Source: an uncultured Cohaesibacter sp.
GTDB lineage: Bacteria > Pseudomonadota > Alphaproteobacteria > Rhizobiales > Cohaesibacteraceae
Direction of reading: 5' to 3'
Assembly: GCF_963677725.1 (NCBI RefSeq)
Contig: NZ_OY782507.1
Location: forward strand, 248,001-312,000
DNA: 64,000 bases
In this document: in pieces, positions 1 to 8,278 of the stretch
How the letters are laid out: each line of letters begins with the position of its first letter
How positions within the stretch are numbered: the stretch's first letter is position 1
Made by a program: the position numbers and the translations under genes
Notes under the pieces: model-generated
What the model was told of the DNA's origin: nothing
Database searches by the model: none
Seen by the model: only the letters and a program-made list of their open reading frames with translations

Positions 1-1229
1 CCACTCCATTGATAGGAGGTTGGTGCAAAGACCGCATCAAAGGTGTTCGGGGCGTCCGGATTGGTCAGGTATGCGTCGAACATTTTCTCTTTGGTGTCGA
101 TCTTGTCGATGCCCAAGGAAGAAAATTTGTCGTTGGCAAGAGCCAGGCCATAGAGTTTGCCATAGAGCAGGCCGTTGCGTGCGAGGAACTGGTCACGTTC
201 GGAGGCGTCCGTAGGCAGAGGTTTGCCATCTGCGCCAACGCCTTTCTTGCCGACATAGACTTTCAGCGGCGCAGGCTCAACATCATGGTTGTAGCCGGAG
301 GCGACGATAAGGACATAATCGGGATGCTGTGGGTTGAGCGGTGCAAGCTTCTCATAGCCTGTCTGACCCAGAGCGGGAACGGTGTAGGCAACTTGATTTT
401 TGACGTCAACGACGATGGATGCCAGACCCATGGTTTCATTGGTATCGATTTCGGATTTGACGACTTTTTTGTCTTTGGTCGTGTTGAACATCCGCTGGAT
501 GTTCCACTCTTCAGCCATCAAATAGGCGTCGTCGGCGAAGCCAATGCCATCACCATATTTGTTGGCAGGCTCAAACCAGGAGCCACAGAAAGAGTTGACG
601 AAGAAGTCGGCTTCTTTGAGTTGCATCTTTGGCGCATAGTCAACGACAGTGCCATCCGGTTTGGCCTGATTGCCCCAAACACCGCCTTCGGACTTGGGCT
701 TCATTTCATTGCCAAAGACATTGAAAATGCGATTGTAAAGATGACCGGATCCCTTGACGATCTGGGCGGAGATATTGTCGTTGCCAAGGAAATTGGCCAG
801 CTCGGCACGATCAAAGTCTATGACATGCACCTGAGAGCCGGTAAAGGTGGCGCCGGTTGCCATTTTCTGGGCAACAGTCTCCGAGGACATTGGGCCGTAG
901 CTTTCGGACTGATAGGCGATCCGAACGGTGTTTTCGTCGATCAACCAGGCAGAATGGCCATCAGGATAACCGGTCAGCGGCATGCCGGTTTCCTTGTCCA
1001 CTTCGCCGACGGTGGCGAGCGGCTTCATGGCCGAAATATAAGGGAAATCGGTGTCGCCGGATGCGCCATCGACGCTCGCGTGTGCTGGGCTCACAGCGGT
1101 GGAGGCTTCCGGGATAAGGGCGGTGACTTCACCGATATTCTTGATGTGACTGTCTGCAAAGGCAGACATCGCGGTTGTGCTGAGCAAGGCTGCGGTCAGG
1201 GTCAGTGACTTGATGATAGACAATTTCAT
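1..1229 (-). CDS. Exported protein, possibly PhoX/DUF839-like (3' part outside window)
   Basis: Open from an ATG at 1229 to the window edge, about 409 codons with no stop, so the C terminus is missing. The first 25 or so residues form a Sec signal peptide: basic start MKLSIIK, hydrophobic core, and a probable cleavage after AFA. The mature part has an MAEEW segment followed by a Val-rich strand and PALGQTGYEKLAPLNP. This resembles the phosphatase-like DUF839/PhoX pattern of an acidic EE motif then a P-x-LG motif, but I recall this only loosely. GAGGGA lies just upstream of the start. It is downstream of, and on the same strand as, the molybdo-oxidoreductase, but 261 bases apart. A periplasmic or secreted location is likely; a phosphatase role is a tentative inference. 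Confidence 0.72.
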   Translation of the reverse strand, partial: MKLSIIKSLTLTAALLSTTAMSAFADSHIKNIGEVTALIPEASTAVSPAHASVDGASGDTDFPYISAMKPLATVGEVDKETGMPLTGYPDGHSAWLIDENTVRIAYQSESYGPMSSETVAQKMATGATFTGSQVHVIDFDRAELANFLGNDNISAQIVKGSGHLYNRIFNVFGNEMKPKSEGGVWGNQAKPDGTVVDYAPKMQLKEADFFVNSFCGSWFEPANKYGDGIGFADDAYLMAEEWNIQRMFNTTKDKKVVKSEIDTNETMGLASIVVDVKNQVAYTVPALGQTGYEKLAPLNPQHPDYVLIVASGYNHDVEPAPLKVYVGKKGVGADGKPLPTDASERDQFLARNGLLYGKLYGLALANDKFSSLGIDKIDTKEKMFDAYLTNPDAPNTFDAVFAPTSYQWS

Positions 1230-1490
1230 GTTGGTCCCTCAAATGGTCGAAATGAAATGAGCCGGGAGACCGCTTTATCTGGTCGGGTGCGGTCTCCGTT
1301 CTGGTATCAGACCTATGAGGGGCGCTTATCGGTTGTGTGACGATCAAGGCAAAAACCGGTGCGGGAGAGCAATTGCCACAGCTTTTTGCGGTCTTGAGAG
1401 CAGCATTCGGATCGGCAGGATTGATTGACATGCAGGATGCACAACCCGGTCATGGCCGTGCATGAGGTTGAACCGGATCAGATGGCCGTC

Positions 1491-3665
1491 TTAAGGGGCA
1501 GGGGCCACGGTGACGGATACGGATTTGAAAGCAGGTGTTTTGCTGCGCGGATCGACCGCAATGTTAGTCAATCTGTTGGCTTCGGGGTAATAGGCGAGAA
1601 TGGAGCCTTGCGGCAGCCCGAAGGGATAGACGGTTACCCCCTTCATCGTGCCATTTTGCGACGTCACATCGGCCTTGGCTTCCGCTTCAATGCCAAGGCG
1701 TTTCATGTCATCTTCATTCATCAGAATGGACCATCGGGTCTTGGTGCCGCGATAGGTGTCCTGTTCTTCATAAATGATCGAGTTGAATTGGCCTTCACTG
1801 CGCATGGTGGAGAGGACAAAGTCGCTCTTTATCGGTTCAGGCAGACTATGGGTGATAAAGCTCGCCTTGCCGTCCGGCGTGTTGAAGTCCGGGTTGTGAA
1901 TGATGCGGTTCTGGATATGAAATTCGCGCTTGGCGATATCGATGTCAGCAAGCGCTTCCATGCCCGGAACGATTTCGGCGATGGCCTTGCGCAGCTCGCG
2001 ATGCTGTCCGAAGACCTTGAAATCGATTTGCTCATTGCCCAAGAGGCGTGAGGCCAAATCCGCAAGGATTACCGTTTCCGGGCGCACATTATTGAGCCGA
2101 TCAATGCCGCCATCGGACAGGCGAACGAAGTTGAACATGCTTTCCTGCGTTGTTGGCTCCCATTCTTCATCCCGGGCGGTTACGGGCAAGATCAATACAT
2201 CACCGCTTCCCAACCCATTGACGTGGCCTTGATTGAGCGTCGTTGTCATGAAAAGCTTGAAGCCGATCCGCTCCAGCGCTTCCCTCGCCCATTTTGTATC
2301 GGGAGTGGCTGCATAGAGATTGCCGCCCATGATGATGGCGCTGTCGATTTCTCCGGCATGGGCGGCAGCCAGGGACGCCATGGTGTCCAGACCCTTTGAA
2401 GCGGGTAGGGAGATGCCAAAGGTCTGTTCCATTTTGGTCATGACCTCTTCTGGCAGTACCGGCTTTACACCAATCGTTCCGACCCCCTGCACATTGGAAT
2501 GGCCGCGCAAGGGGAGAAGACCGGCATTGGGACGTCCCACCATGCCGCGCAACAGGGCCAGATCAGCAATGGCTTCGACATTTTCTGCGCCATGCAGATG
2601 ATGGGTCATGCCCATGCCCCAGGCAAAAACCGTGGAAGAGGAGGATGCGTAAAGGTGGGCGATTTCTTCAATCCGGGCGCGTTCAACCCCGCAGCGTTCG
2701 GTGATGCTGTCCCAGGATGTGGCATTGATGTCTTCTGCAAAGGCTGCAAAGCCGTTGGTGTGGGCTTCGATAAAGTCTTTGTTCAAGACGCCGGCCTCAA
2801 TGATGGATTTGGCCAGACCCTTGAACAGAGCCAGATCTTCAGCGATTTTGGGCTGTAGATAATGGGACGCGACTTCGCGACCGCCTGTCATCATGGCTCT
2901 GGCGCTTTTGGGAGATGCAAAGCGCACCAAGCCCGGCTCCTTGGCGGGGTTGATCACCACCACATGCCCACCGCGCTTGCGGCATTCGAGTAATTTGTGA
3001 ATGAAACGAGGATGGTTCGAAGCCGGATTGGCGCCTATCACAAAGATCAGGTCCGCTCCGGTCAGGTCTGCCAACTCGACGGTTGCTGTCCCGGTGCCGA
3101 TGGTTGATCCAAGTCCCACGCCCGTGGCCTGATGGCAAAAATAGGAGCAGTTGGTAACATTGTTAGTGCCATACATCCGGGCAAGCAGCTGAAACAGGAA
3201 GGCAGCTTCGTTGGACGAACGGCCAGACGAATAAAAAAAGGATCTGTCCGGATTCGTGGCTTTGAGTTTCTCGACGACCATTTGCAAGGCGCTTTCCCAG
3301 CCAATGGGCGTGAAAGCCTTTGCATCTTTGCCTTTGTAAAGCGGGCTGTTAAGACGCCCCAGCGTTTCCATTTCCCTGCCTGTCAGTTCTTGCAGGTCGG
3401 CAATGTTGTGTTTTTCAAACAGGCGATCAGGGATCGCAGGCTGAATGTCCGTCGACTGGGCCTGCACACTCTTGTTGCAGACCGCAGGATATTCGCCAAT
3501 TTCATTGACCATGCCGCCTGCCTGACCTCCCATGCCAAGGGCGCAGGATTTGCACGTATTGTTGCTGGTAAGAGCTTTGGCTGATTTGACGACGCCGATC
3601 TGACGCAAGGTGTTGAGTGTATAGAGAACCTTTTTGTGGCCGCCGCCGACAATTTGTTTTGGCAT
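1491..3665 (-). CDS. FdhF/YdeP family molybdopterin oxidoreductase
   Basis: 724-residue protein of the formate dehydrogenase alpha-like YdeP family, slightly shorter than the usual 750-770. Residues 38-41 hold a CKSC pair. The segment around residues 147-170 (SSGRSSNEAAF then MYGTNN) and the Cys pair C173/C177 in NCSYFCHQ are typical of this branch. Molybdopterin-binding stretches GANPASNHPR and the C-terminal molydop-binding domain (about 610-720, ending with the beta-rich LPQGSILAYYPEANRL) are present. There is no twin-Arg signal, so it should be cytoplasmic. The family's substrate is generally unknown; E. coli YdeP is linked to acid resistance. No fdhD is seen within the window. Confidence 0.9.
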   Translation of the reverse strand: MPKQIVGGGHKKVLYTLNTLRQIGVVKSAKALTSNNTCKSCALGMGGQAGGMVNEIGEYPAVCNKSVQAQSTDIQPAIPDRLFEKHNIADLQELTGREMETLGRLNSPLYKGKDAKAFTPIGWESALQMVVEKLKATNPDRSFFYSSGRSSNEAAFLFQLLARMYGTNNVTNCSYFCHQATGVGLGSTIGTGTATVELADLTGADLIFVIGANPASNHPRFIHKLLECRKRGGHVVVINPAKEPGLVRFASPKSARAMMTGGREVASHYLQPKIAEDLALFKGLAKSIIEAGVLNKDFIEAHTNGFAAFAEDINATSWDSITERCGVERARIEEIAHLYASSSSTVFAWGMGMTHHLHGAENVEAIADLALLRGMVGRPNAGLLPLRGHSNVQGVGTIGVKPVLPEEVMTKMEQTFGISLPASKGLDTMASLAAAHAGEIDSAIIMGGNLYAATPDTKWAREALERIGFKLFMTTTLNQGHVNGLGSGDVLILPVTARDEEWEPTTQESMFNFVRLSDGGIDRLNNVRPETVILADLASRLLGNEQIDFKVFGQHRELRKAIAEIVPGMEALADIDIAKREFHIQNRIIHNPDFNTPDGKASFITHSLPEPIKSDFVLSTMRSEGQFNSIIYEEQDTYRGTKTRWSILMNEDDMKRLGIEAEAKADVTSQNGTMKGVTVYPFGLPQGSILAYYPEANRLTNIAVDPRSKTPAFKSVSVTVAPAP

Positions 3666-3756
3666 GGATCTGCGCTTCCCTCACTTAAGCTTCTTGATAT
3701 GAATATGATATTGGAAGCGCGGCTACGCAGCAATGCGTATTCGAAGACCGTGTCTC

Positions 3757-4194
3757 TCAGCTTGCAAAAGTCTGATCGGTGACTATCCTCAAAGCTTCGC
3801 ACTGCATGGCTCTTTGCACTGCATGCAGTGTGGAGCATGGTCTATCCATCGTCACCCATGCCTTCGATTGCGGTTCACTTTTCGTTATCGGAGCAACAGG
3901 TATCCGGTTTGGTGATGTCCTCACGGATATGGCCATGACGATCCGGCCGAGGATGATCTTGCGTGCTGAATTTATGGATACGCCAACAAACCGCTCACAC
4001 TCAAATGCCACTGGGCCTCCAAAATACGGAGGCTCTATGAGACCGGCGATTGTAAGCTCCCGAACGAGTGGATGCGTGGCAATTGCAAGACGGTTTCGGT
4101 GTTCCTCGAACTTCCTATCCACTTCAACGGCAGCAAAATTTGCGAGGGGTTTTTGCGGGTCTCCTACTCGCGACAACATGATTTGGCTCATCAA
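3757..4194 (-). CDS. Doubtful hypothetical protein
   Basis: An open frame of 145 codons in an otherwise empty 586-base gap. The central part (about residues 50-100, including GLIEPPYFGG and VAFECERF) reads like real protein. The last 45 residues are low-quality and Cys/Met rich, and no Shine-Dalgarno sequence is visible. The opposite strand is also open over the same interval (3779-4243) but reads worse. I recognise no family. It may be a decayed gene. Confidence 0.3.
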   Translation of the reverse strand: MMSQIMLSRVGDPQKPLANFAAVEVDRKFEEHRNRLAIATHPLVRELTIAGLIEPPYFGGPVAFECERFVGVSINSARKIILGRIVMAISVRTSPNRIPVAPITKSEPQSKAWVTMDRPCSTLHAVQRAMQCEALRIVTDQTFAS

Positions 4195-4251
4195 TCAACG
4201 AATGCAAAGTTCGACGCCAATCAATCACTTAAGGTCTAGGTAAATTGATTT

Positions 4252-5019
4252 CTAAAGAGACCGCGTGAAAGGACTAGGAGGATGCCAAGAGAACCGGGAT
4301 GGCAAATACTTATTTAAAATGCGAATCAATTTTGGGAAAAGTCCCTTCCTTTTGCGGTCAAATTCATAGGATTTAATTCCTCCCGTAATAAGATCACGCC
4401 GAATATAAGCTGCGTCTCCGTAATGTTTTGTGCTCCAATAGGTATACATCCGCTCAAATCCTAATTGTTGCAAAAACGTATCTAGGTCTTCGATTAGGGA
4501 GGAGTTCGCATATAAGGCGCTTCTGCTTACTTCTGTTATTATATAGCTAATATGTTGTAGTGTTTCCACACCTCCTTTAAATACTTCCAATTCATACCCT
4601 TGAACATCGATATAAAGGCAATTGTATTGACCTTTATCTGCGACTACATCATCTAGTCGTTTGACCAAAACCGGGATCTGATTGTCGAAACGCACGGTCG
4701 AAAAAGCTTCAAGATGCAGAGTTGGTTCTAAAAGTGAACTGGACAAACCATGCCCCTCAGAAACATGGAAAATTGCCTCTTTTTCCTCAGCGCCAAGAGC
4801 ACAATTTATGAGCTGAAATTCACACTGACCGAGGTATTTTTCTGCCGTCATTTCGAGAGCTTTAAAAGCGTTTGGTAAAGGTTCAAACTGAAGAATTTTA
4901 TTGATGCCACATTCTTCGACGAAGTATTCAATTTCCTGCCCGTAACTGGCCCCCACTTGAATAATTCCGGTTACGGATTTGCCGAATATTTTCTCGATTT
5001 GGTCGATGTAAATGGGCAT
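4252..5019 (-). CDS. FkbM family methyltransferase
   Basis: 255-residue class I SAM-dependent methyltransferase. Residues 18-27 (IIQVGASYGQ) are the nucleotide-binding motif I, FEPLP at about 45 is the next motif, and YIDVQGYELEVFKGG at about 136-150 is the FkbM signature, usually DVEGxExxVLxG. Members methylate hydroxyls on sugars and other metabolites, often in surface-polysaccharide loci. No glycosyltransferase genes are adjacent, so the substrate is unknown. The gene is visibly AT-richer than flanking core genes, which suggests transfer, yet it lies outside the att-bounded island that starts about 330 bases away. Confidence 0.85.
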   Translation of the reverse strand: MPIYIDQIEKIFGKSVTGIIQVGASYGQEIEYFVEECGINKILQFEPLPNAFKALEMTAEKYLGQCEFQLINCALGAEEKEAIFHVSEGHGLSSSLLEPTLHLEAFSTVRFDNQIPVLVKRLDDVVADKGQYNCLYIDVQGYELEVFKGGVETLQHISYIITEVSRSALYANSSLIEDLDTFLQQLGFERMYTYWSTKHYGDAAYIRRDLITGGIKSYEFDRKRKGLFPKLIRILNKYLPSRFSWHPPSPFTRSL

Positions 5020-5350
5020 GCCTACAACAATCTCTATGGGACTTGATTAAAAATATGGTGTTTCTTTAGGTCTCGCCAATTTTTGAATATGATACAACGA
5101 ATAAATTATCGACGCGCCAACTTCTTGCAATTTGAATGCATGATCTCTACGCGTTGTTGTTAAAAAGACGTGGTCCCGGGAATTCATACCGCAATCGCAG
5201 CACGGTGATAATAGGTCGCGTTTAGACGGTACAAACGGGGGTGGCCAAACATCTTTTCCATAGCTCCACGGTAACAGTCTGATGGAACAACGGGACGTCA
5301 AGCCCCCAATATATCAATAAGTTGTTGGGATCATTTGCCAATGGAAGGGG
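5020..5350. other. Intergenic stretch left of the island
   Basis: No gene I would defend. A minus-strand open frame of 84 codons (5047-5301) exists; its residues match nothing I know and its composition looks non-coding. This is the chromosomal flank on the left side of the island insertion. Confidence 0.5.
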
Positions 5351-5366
5351 ATGGCGGAGAGGGTGG
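5351..5366 (+). repeat. Left attachment site (attL), 16-bp copy of tRNA-Ser 3' end
   Basis: Sequence atggcggagagggtgg, identical to 22321-22336. Bases beyond the repeat differ on both sides (gggg before and ccgc after here; gaaa before and gatt after on the right), so the identity is confined to the core, as expected for a site-specific crossover. Confidence 0.85.
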
Positions 5367-5484
5367 CCGCCATGACAGTTTCCGTTCAAATTCGTCGATG
5401 TCCGTTTTTATCATTGTTTTCATTCACTTAATTTTCCTCTTGGATCCACTGCGTTCCACCAATATACTGCCACAAACGCGTCCA

Positions 5485-5506
5485 ATTGGGGGAAGGATTG
5501 GGGGAA
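5485..5506 (+). promoter_or_regulatory. Two direct repeats attgggggaa before int; possible arm-type sites
   Basis: attgggggaa occurs at 5485-5494 and 5497-5506, a 12-base period, ending 4 bases before the integrase ATG at 5511. A third copy is at 22258-22267, 54 bases inside the right att core. Copies near both ends suggest integrase arm-type binding sites that would also cover the int ribosome-binding region. The G run may itself act as the Shine-Dalgarno. A fourth copy at 36180-36189, outside the island, weakens the case. Confidence 0.35.
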
Positions 5507-5510
5507 ATAA

Positions 5511-6767
5511 ATGTTAGGTTCCAAACTTTCAGCAGTGTTCGTCCGTTCAGTCAAAGAGCCCGGAAAATACCATGACAAATCCGGTACAGGTCTCTTTCTA
5601 CGCGTTGATAAGAGCGAAGCCAAATTCTGGATCCAGCGGATTATCATTCACGGCAAAAGACGTGAATTAGGGTTCGGCAGTTTCCCCTTGGTGACCTTGG
5701 CTGAAGCAAGGGACAAGGCCTTCGAGAATAAACGCAGCATTTATAATGGCGGCGATCCAATTGCTGACAAACAGGCTAAGAAAGGCACGATCACCTTTTT
5801 GGATGCTGTTGACAAATATCTCGCCGCCAAAGAGAAGGAATTCCGCAACGACAAGCACAAGAAGCAATGGCGTTCCACACTGGAGAGTTATGCCGTTCCG
5901 GTTCTGGGCAAGATGGATGTCAAATCCATACGCTTGCCTGATGTCCTTCGCGTGCTTGAACCGATCTGGGAAGAAAAGACAGAAACGGCCTCTCGCTTTC
6001 GTGGACGCATAGAAGGCGTTTTGTCATGGGCGACCGTTGCCGGATATCGCGAGGGCGAAAACCCTGCCCGATGGAAAGGCAATCTATCCGAGATCCTGCC
6101 CAAACCGTCCAAGGTCGCAAAGACAGAAAACCAACCAGCCATTGCTTTGACTGACATTCCCTCATGGTGGGATGCTCTTCAACATCGGCAAGGCATGGCA
6201 GCAATGGCTCTGCAGTTTTTATCCCTGACACTTGCACGGTCTGGCGAAGTTAGAGGCGCAATGTGGGATGAGATTGATCTGAAGGCCAAAGATGGTCCTG
6301 TCTGGGTCATTCCAGCAACCCGCATGAAGGCAGCAAAAGAGCATCGCGTTCCGCTTCCTGAGGCAGCAGTCAAACTTTTAAAGAGCTTACCGACGATGGA
6401 GAACTCTCCATACATCTTTTTTGCCCCAAAGGGTGGCCAAATGTCCGACATGTCGCTTTCATCCGCCATGCGCCGCATGCACCAAGCAGAAATCGAAAAG
6501 GGTAAGACAGGTTGGCTAGATCCACGCTCAAAGCGTCCAGCTGTTCCTCATGGTATTCGCTCCAGCTTTAGAGACTGGGCCGCAGAAAGGGGCTATGAGC
6601 GCGACTTGGCTGAGATCAGCCTCGCCGATAAAGTCGGCTCAGAGGTAGAACGCGCTTATCGTCGATCCGACATGTTGCAAAGACGTCGTACCGTGCTGGA
6701 CGCTTGGTCTCAGTTTCTAATGTGCAAAGAGGTTTCCGGCTCGGTCGTGCCTCTTAGAAGCGGCTGA
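5511..6767 (+). CDS. int: P4-type tyrosine recombinase/integrase
   Basis: 418 residues with the N-terminal DUF4102 arm-binding domain (about 1-90: SGTGLFLRV, GSFPLVTLAEAR), a SAM-like core-binding domain (about 93-185) and a catalytic domain (about 210-400). Catalytic residues: R243 in LARSGEVRG, H347-x-x-R350 in PHGIRSSFRDW, and the nucleophile Y383 in ERAYRRSD. The position that is usually His (LAH-x-VG) reads LADKVG, giving D373, which could reduce activity. It should excise and integrate the island at tRNA-Ser(UGA). Unusually, it sits at the end away from the intact tRNA. The ATG at 5511 follows a G-rich stretch. Confidence 0.95.
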   Translation: MLGSKLSAVFVRSVKEPGKYHDKSGTGLFLRVDKSEAKFWIQRIIIHGKRRELGFGSFPLVTLAEARDKAFENKRSIYNGGDPIADKQAKKGTITFLDAVDKYLAAKEKEFRNDKHKKQWRSTLESYAVPVLGKMDVKSIRLPDVLRVLEPIWEEKTETASRFRGRIEGVLSWATVAGYREGENPARWKGNLSEILPKPSKVAKTENQPAIALTDIPSWWDALQHRQGMAAMALQFLSLTLARSGEVRGAMWDEIDLKAKDGPVWVIPATRMKAAKEHRVPLPEAAVKLLKSLPTMENSPYIFFAPKGGQMSDMSLSSAMRRMHQAEIEKGKTGWLDPRSKRPAVPHGIRSSFRDWAAERGYERDLAEISLADKVGSEVERAYRRSDMLQRRRTVLDAWSQFLMCKEVSGSVVPLRSG

Positions 6768-7028
6768 AATTCACGTTGATTTTATACGAGCCATTCTAAG
6801 CTAAAATTGGAATTATAGCAGATAATGCTGAAACATCGAAATTTTTGGATTTTCCATATTTCGCAATGTAGCTCATTTAATCCAATTAAATCGGCACCTT
6901 AAATATATTTCATATCCACTGATTTAATTCAATATTTTCAAAATCAGAAATTTCCCATGACTTATCAACCAACTCAAATCATCCACTACCGTCTTCCTGG
7001 TTACGCAACAAACCATGGAGAAACGGCT

Positions 7029-7184
7029 ATGACCGAGAAATTCCTACGGCTGCCAGATGTTGAAATTCGAGTTGGCCTACGCAGAAGCGCGATTTATGAA
7101 GCAATAAAGGACAACAGGTTCCCCAAACCGGTCAAGCTAGGCATCAGAGCTGTCGCTTGGGCAGAAAGCGAGATCCTTTCCTAG
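7029..7184 (+). CDS. AlpA-like regulator truncated by amber codon
   Basis: AlpA/MerR-type winged helix regulators of this type activate the integrase or excision gene of P4-like islands. From the ATG at 7029 (GGAG 8 bases upstream) the frame gives 51 residues with the family pattern FLRLPDVEIRVGLRRSAIY, FPKPVKLG and AWAESEI. It stops at TAG 7182-7184. In-frame reading beyond the TAG gives QQAQIAKRDASGAKTGDR to a second stop at 7239-7241. AlpA proteins usually read ESEI-x-x-W-x-x-x-RI-x-x-R here, so the TAG sits where a Trp codon (TGG) is expected. Either a one-base nonsense mutation shortened a 70-residue protein, or the amber is suppressed. Confidence 0.75.
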   Translation: MTEKFLRLPDVEIRVGLRRSAIYEAIKDNRFPKPVKLGIRAVAWAESEILS

Positions 7185-7243
7185 CAACAGGCTCAGATCG
7201 CAAAGCGCGATGCGTCGGGCGCCAAAACTGGGGATCGATAGCC

Positions 7244-7633
7244 ATGGGAAATAGAAAACATAAACAAAACGGCCGCTCTAAATCAGAGGGCCAGTATCTG
7301 ATCCTTCCCTATTCTTTGCTTCACCACCCGGCATGGCGACGCCTTTCAGGCAGCGCAAAATCAGTCTTCTTGGAGCTTCGCAGCCGCTTTAATGGCTCCA
7401 ACAATGGGCAATTGCGACTTTCCCTTGGTGAAGGGGCGAAGCTCTTGGGCATGTCGAAAACCACGATAGATCGAAAATTTGATGAGCTGGAAGAGGCAGG
7501 CTTTATCGTCAAAACCAAACATGGAAACTGGTATGGCCGCAAAGCACACGAATGGGCATCGACAGATATTCCTTGCAACGGCTATCCAGCGACCAGAGAC
7601 TGGCAGAATAGATGGAAGGAAAAACCGCTATAA
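7244..7633 (+). CDS. Mobile-element winged-helix protein
   Basis: 129 residues from the ATG at 7244, two bases after the AlpA read-through stop, so probably one transcription unit. The N terminus is basic (GNRKHKQNGRSKS). Residues 20-100 form a replication-initiator or GntR-like winged helix: LILPYSLLHHPAWRRLSGSAK, LSLGEGAKLLGMSKTTIDRKF as recognition region, then a LEEAGFI-x-x-x wing. Proteins like this commonly follow AlpA genes in integrative elements of Rhizobiales. The exact role (replication or regulation) is unknown. The C terminus ends soon after the conserved ATRDWQ segment and may be somewhat short. Confidence 0.75.
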   Translation: MGNRKHKQNGRSKSEGQYLILPYSLLHHPAWRRLSGSAKSVFLELRSRFNGSNNGQLRLSLGEGAKLLGMSKTTIDRKFDELEEAGFIVKTKHGNWYGRKAHEWASTDIPCNGYPATRDWQNRWKEKPL

Positions 7634-8278
7634 AAACAGAAAGCGGTACTTAAACGTCACCTAATGAAGCCAGAATGGTTTCAGGCCAATACCGCAACTT
7701 TATTTTTGCTCTCAATATGTCCCGCTGAAGTACTCGTCACCAACAAAGCCTCCCACGTGATCGGTACTCCAGCGGCGCACTTATAATAGCCATGTGAGAA
7801 GGGAATTATTGGGAACGGATCGTACAGGTGTCTGATCAGATAAGTGGCAAACAGAGGGGGCATCAAATCTTCAGGACTCATCAATTCGCGGACCGGCGGG
7901 GTAGTCGCATTTTTATGAAGGCGAAATTTAAAAGGAAAAACCCGTTGTGGCATCAGAAAGCGAAGGGTATTTGGGGGCGGGAAGCGGTCTTTTGCAGTGG
8001 AAGCGAAATCTCTGACGTCGCTAGCAGAAGTGGCTATTCGAGGGATCTCAGAGTACGACCTGGTTGTAACAATTCGTTGGGCGGTAAACGAAATTTCTGA
8101 GCAAGCAGATGTCGCCTCTAAAGAAGTTCTATCTAGATATCGGGAGTCTATTTTTGATACGAAATTCCTAAGAAATTTGACATAATGCGCCAAAAACTGG
8201 GAGCAGTTGCAACTCACGGCTTTTCCTAAGTCCGTACGCAGCATAGGTTGTTGTAAATGCAGTCAATACAGGACCGTG
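7634..8278. other. Gap with no convincing gene
   Basis: 645 bases. A minus-strand frame of 187 codons (7681-8244) and a plus-strand GTG-started 62-codon frame (7997-8185, ending in DTKFLRNLT) overlap each other. The latter has a helical, charged composition and could be a small gene or the relic of one. Neither matches a family I know. Promoter elements for the next gene must lie near the right end. Confidence 0.4.

Noticed and set aside
9-1208. Long plus-strand open frame opposite the exported protein
   Set aside because: The minus frame has a signal peptide and normal composition; the plus frame is its antisense shadow.
3817-3830. 14-base palindrome cactgcatgcagtg
   Set aside because: Single short palindrome with no T tail or paired copy; may be chance.
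7681-8244. 187-codon minus-strand frame between the winged-helix and pentapeptide genes
   Set aside because: Overlaps another plausible small plus-strand frame; no motif, and unlike island neighbours in composition. Left as an undecided gap.
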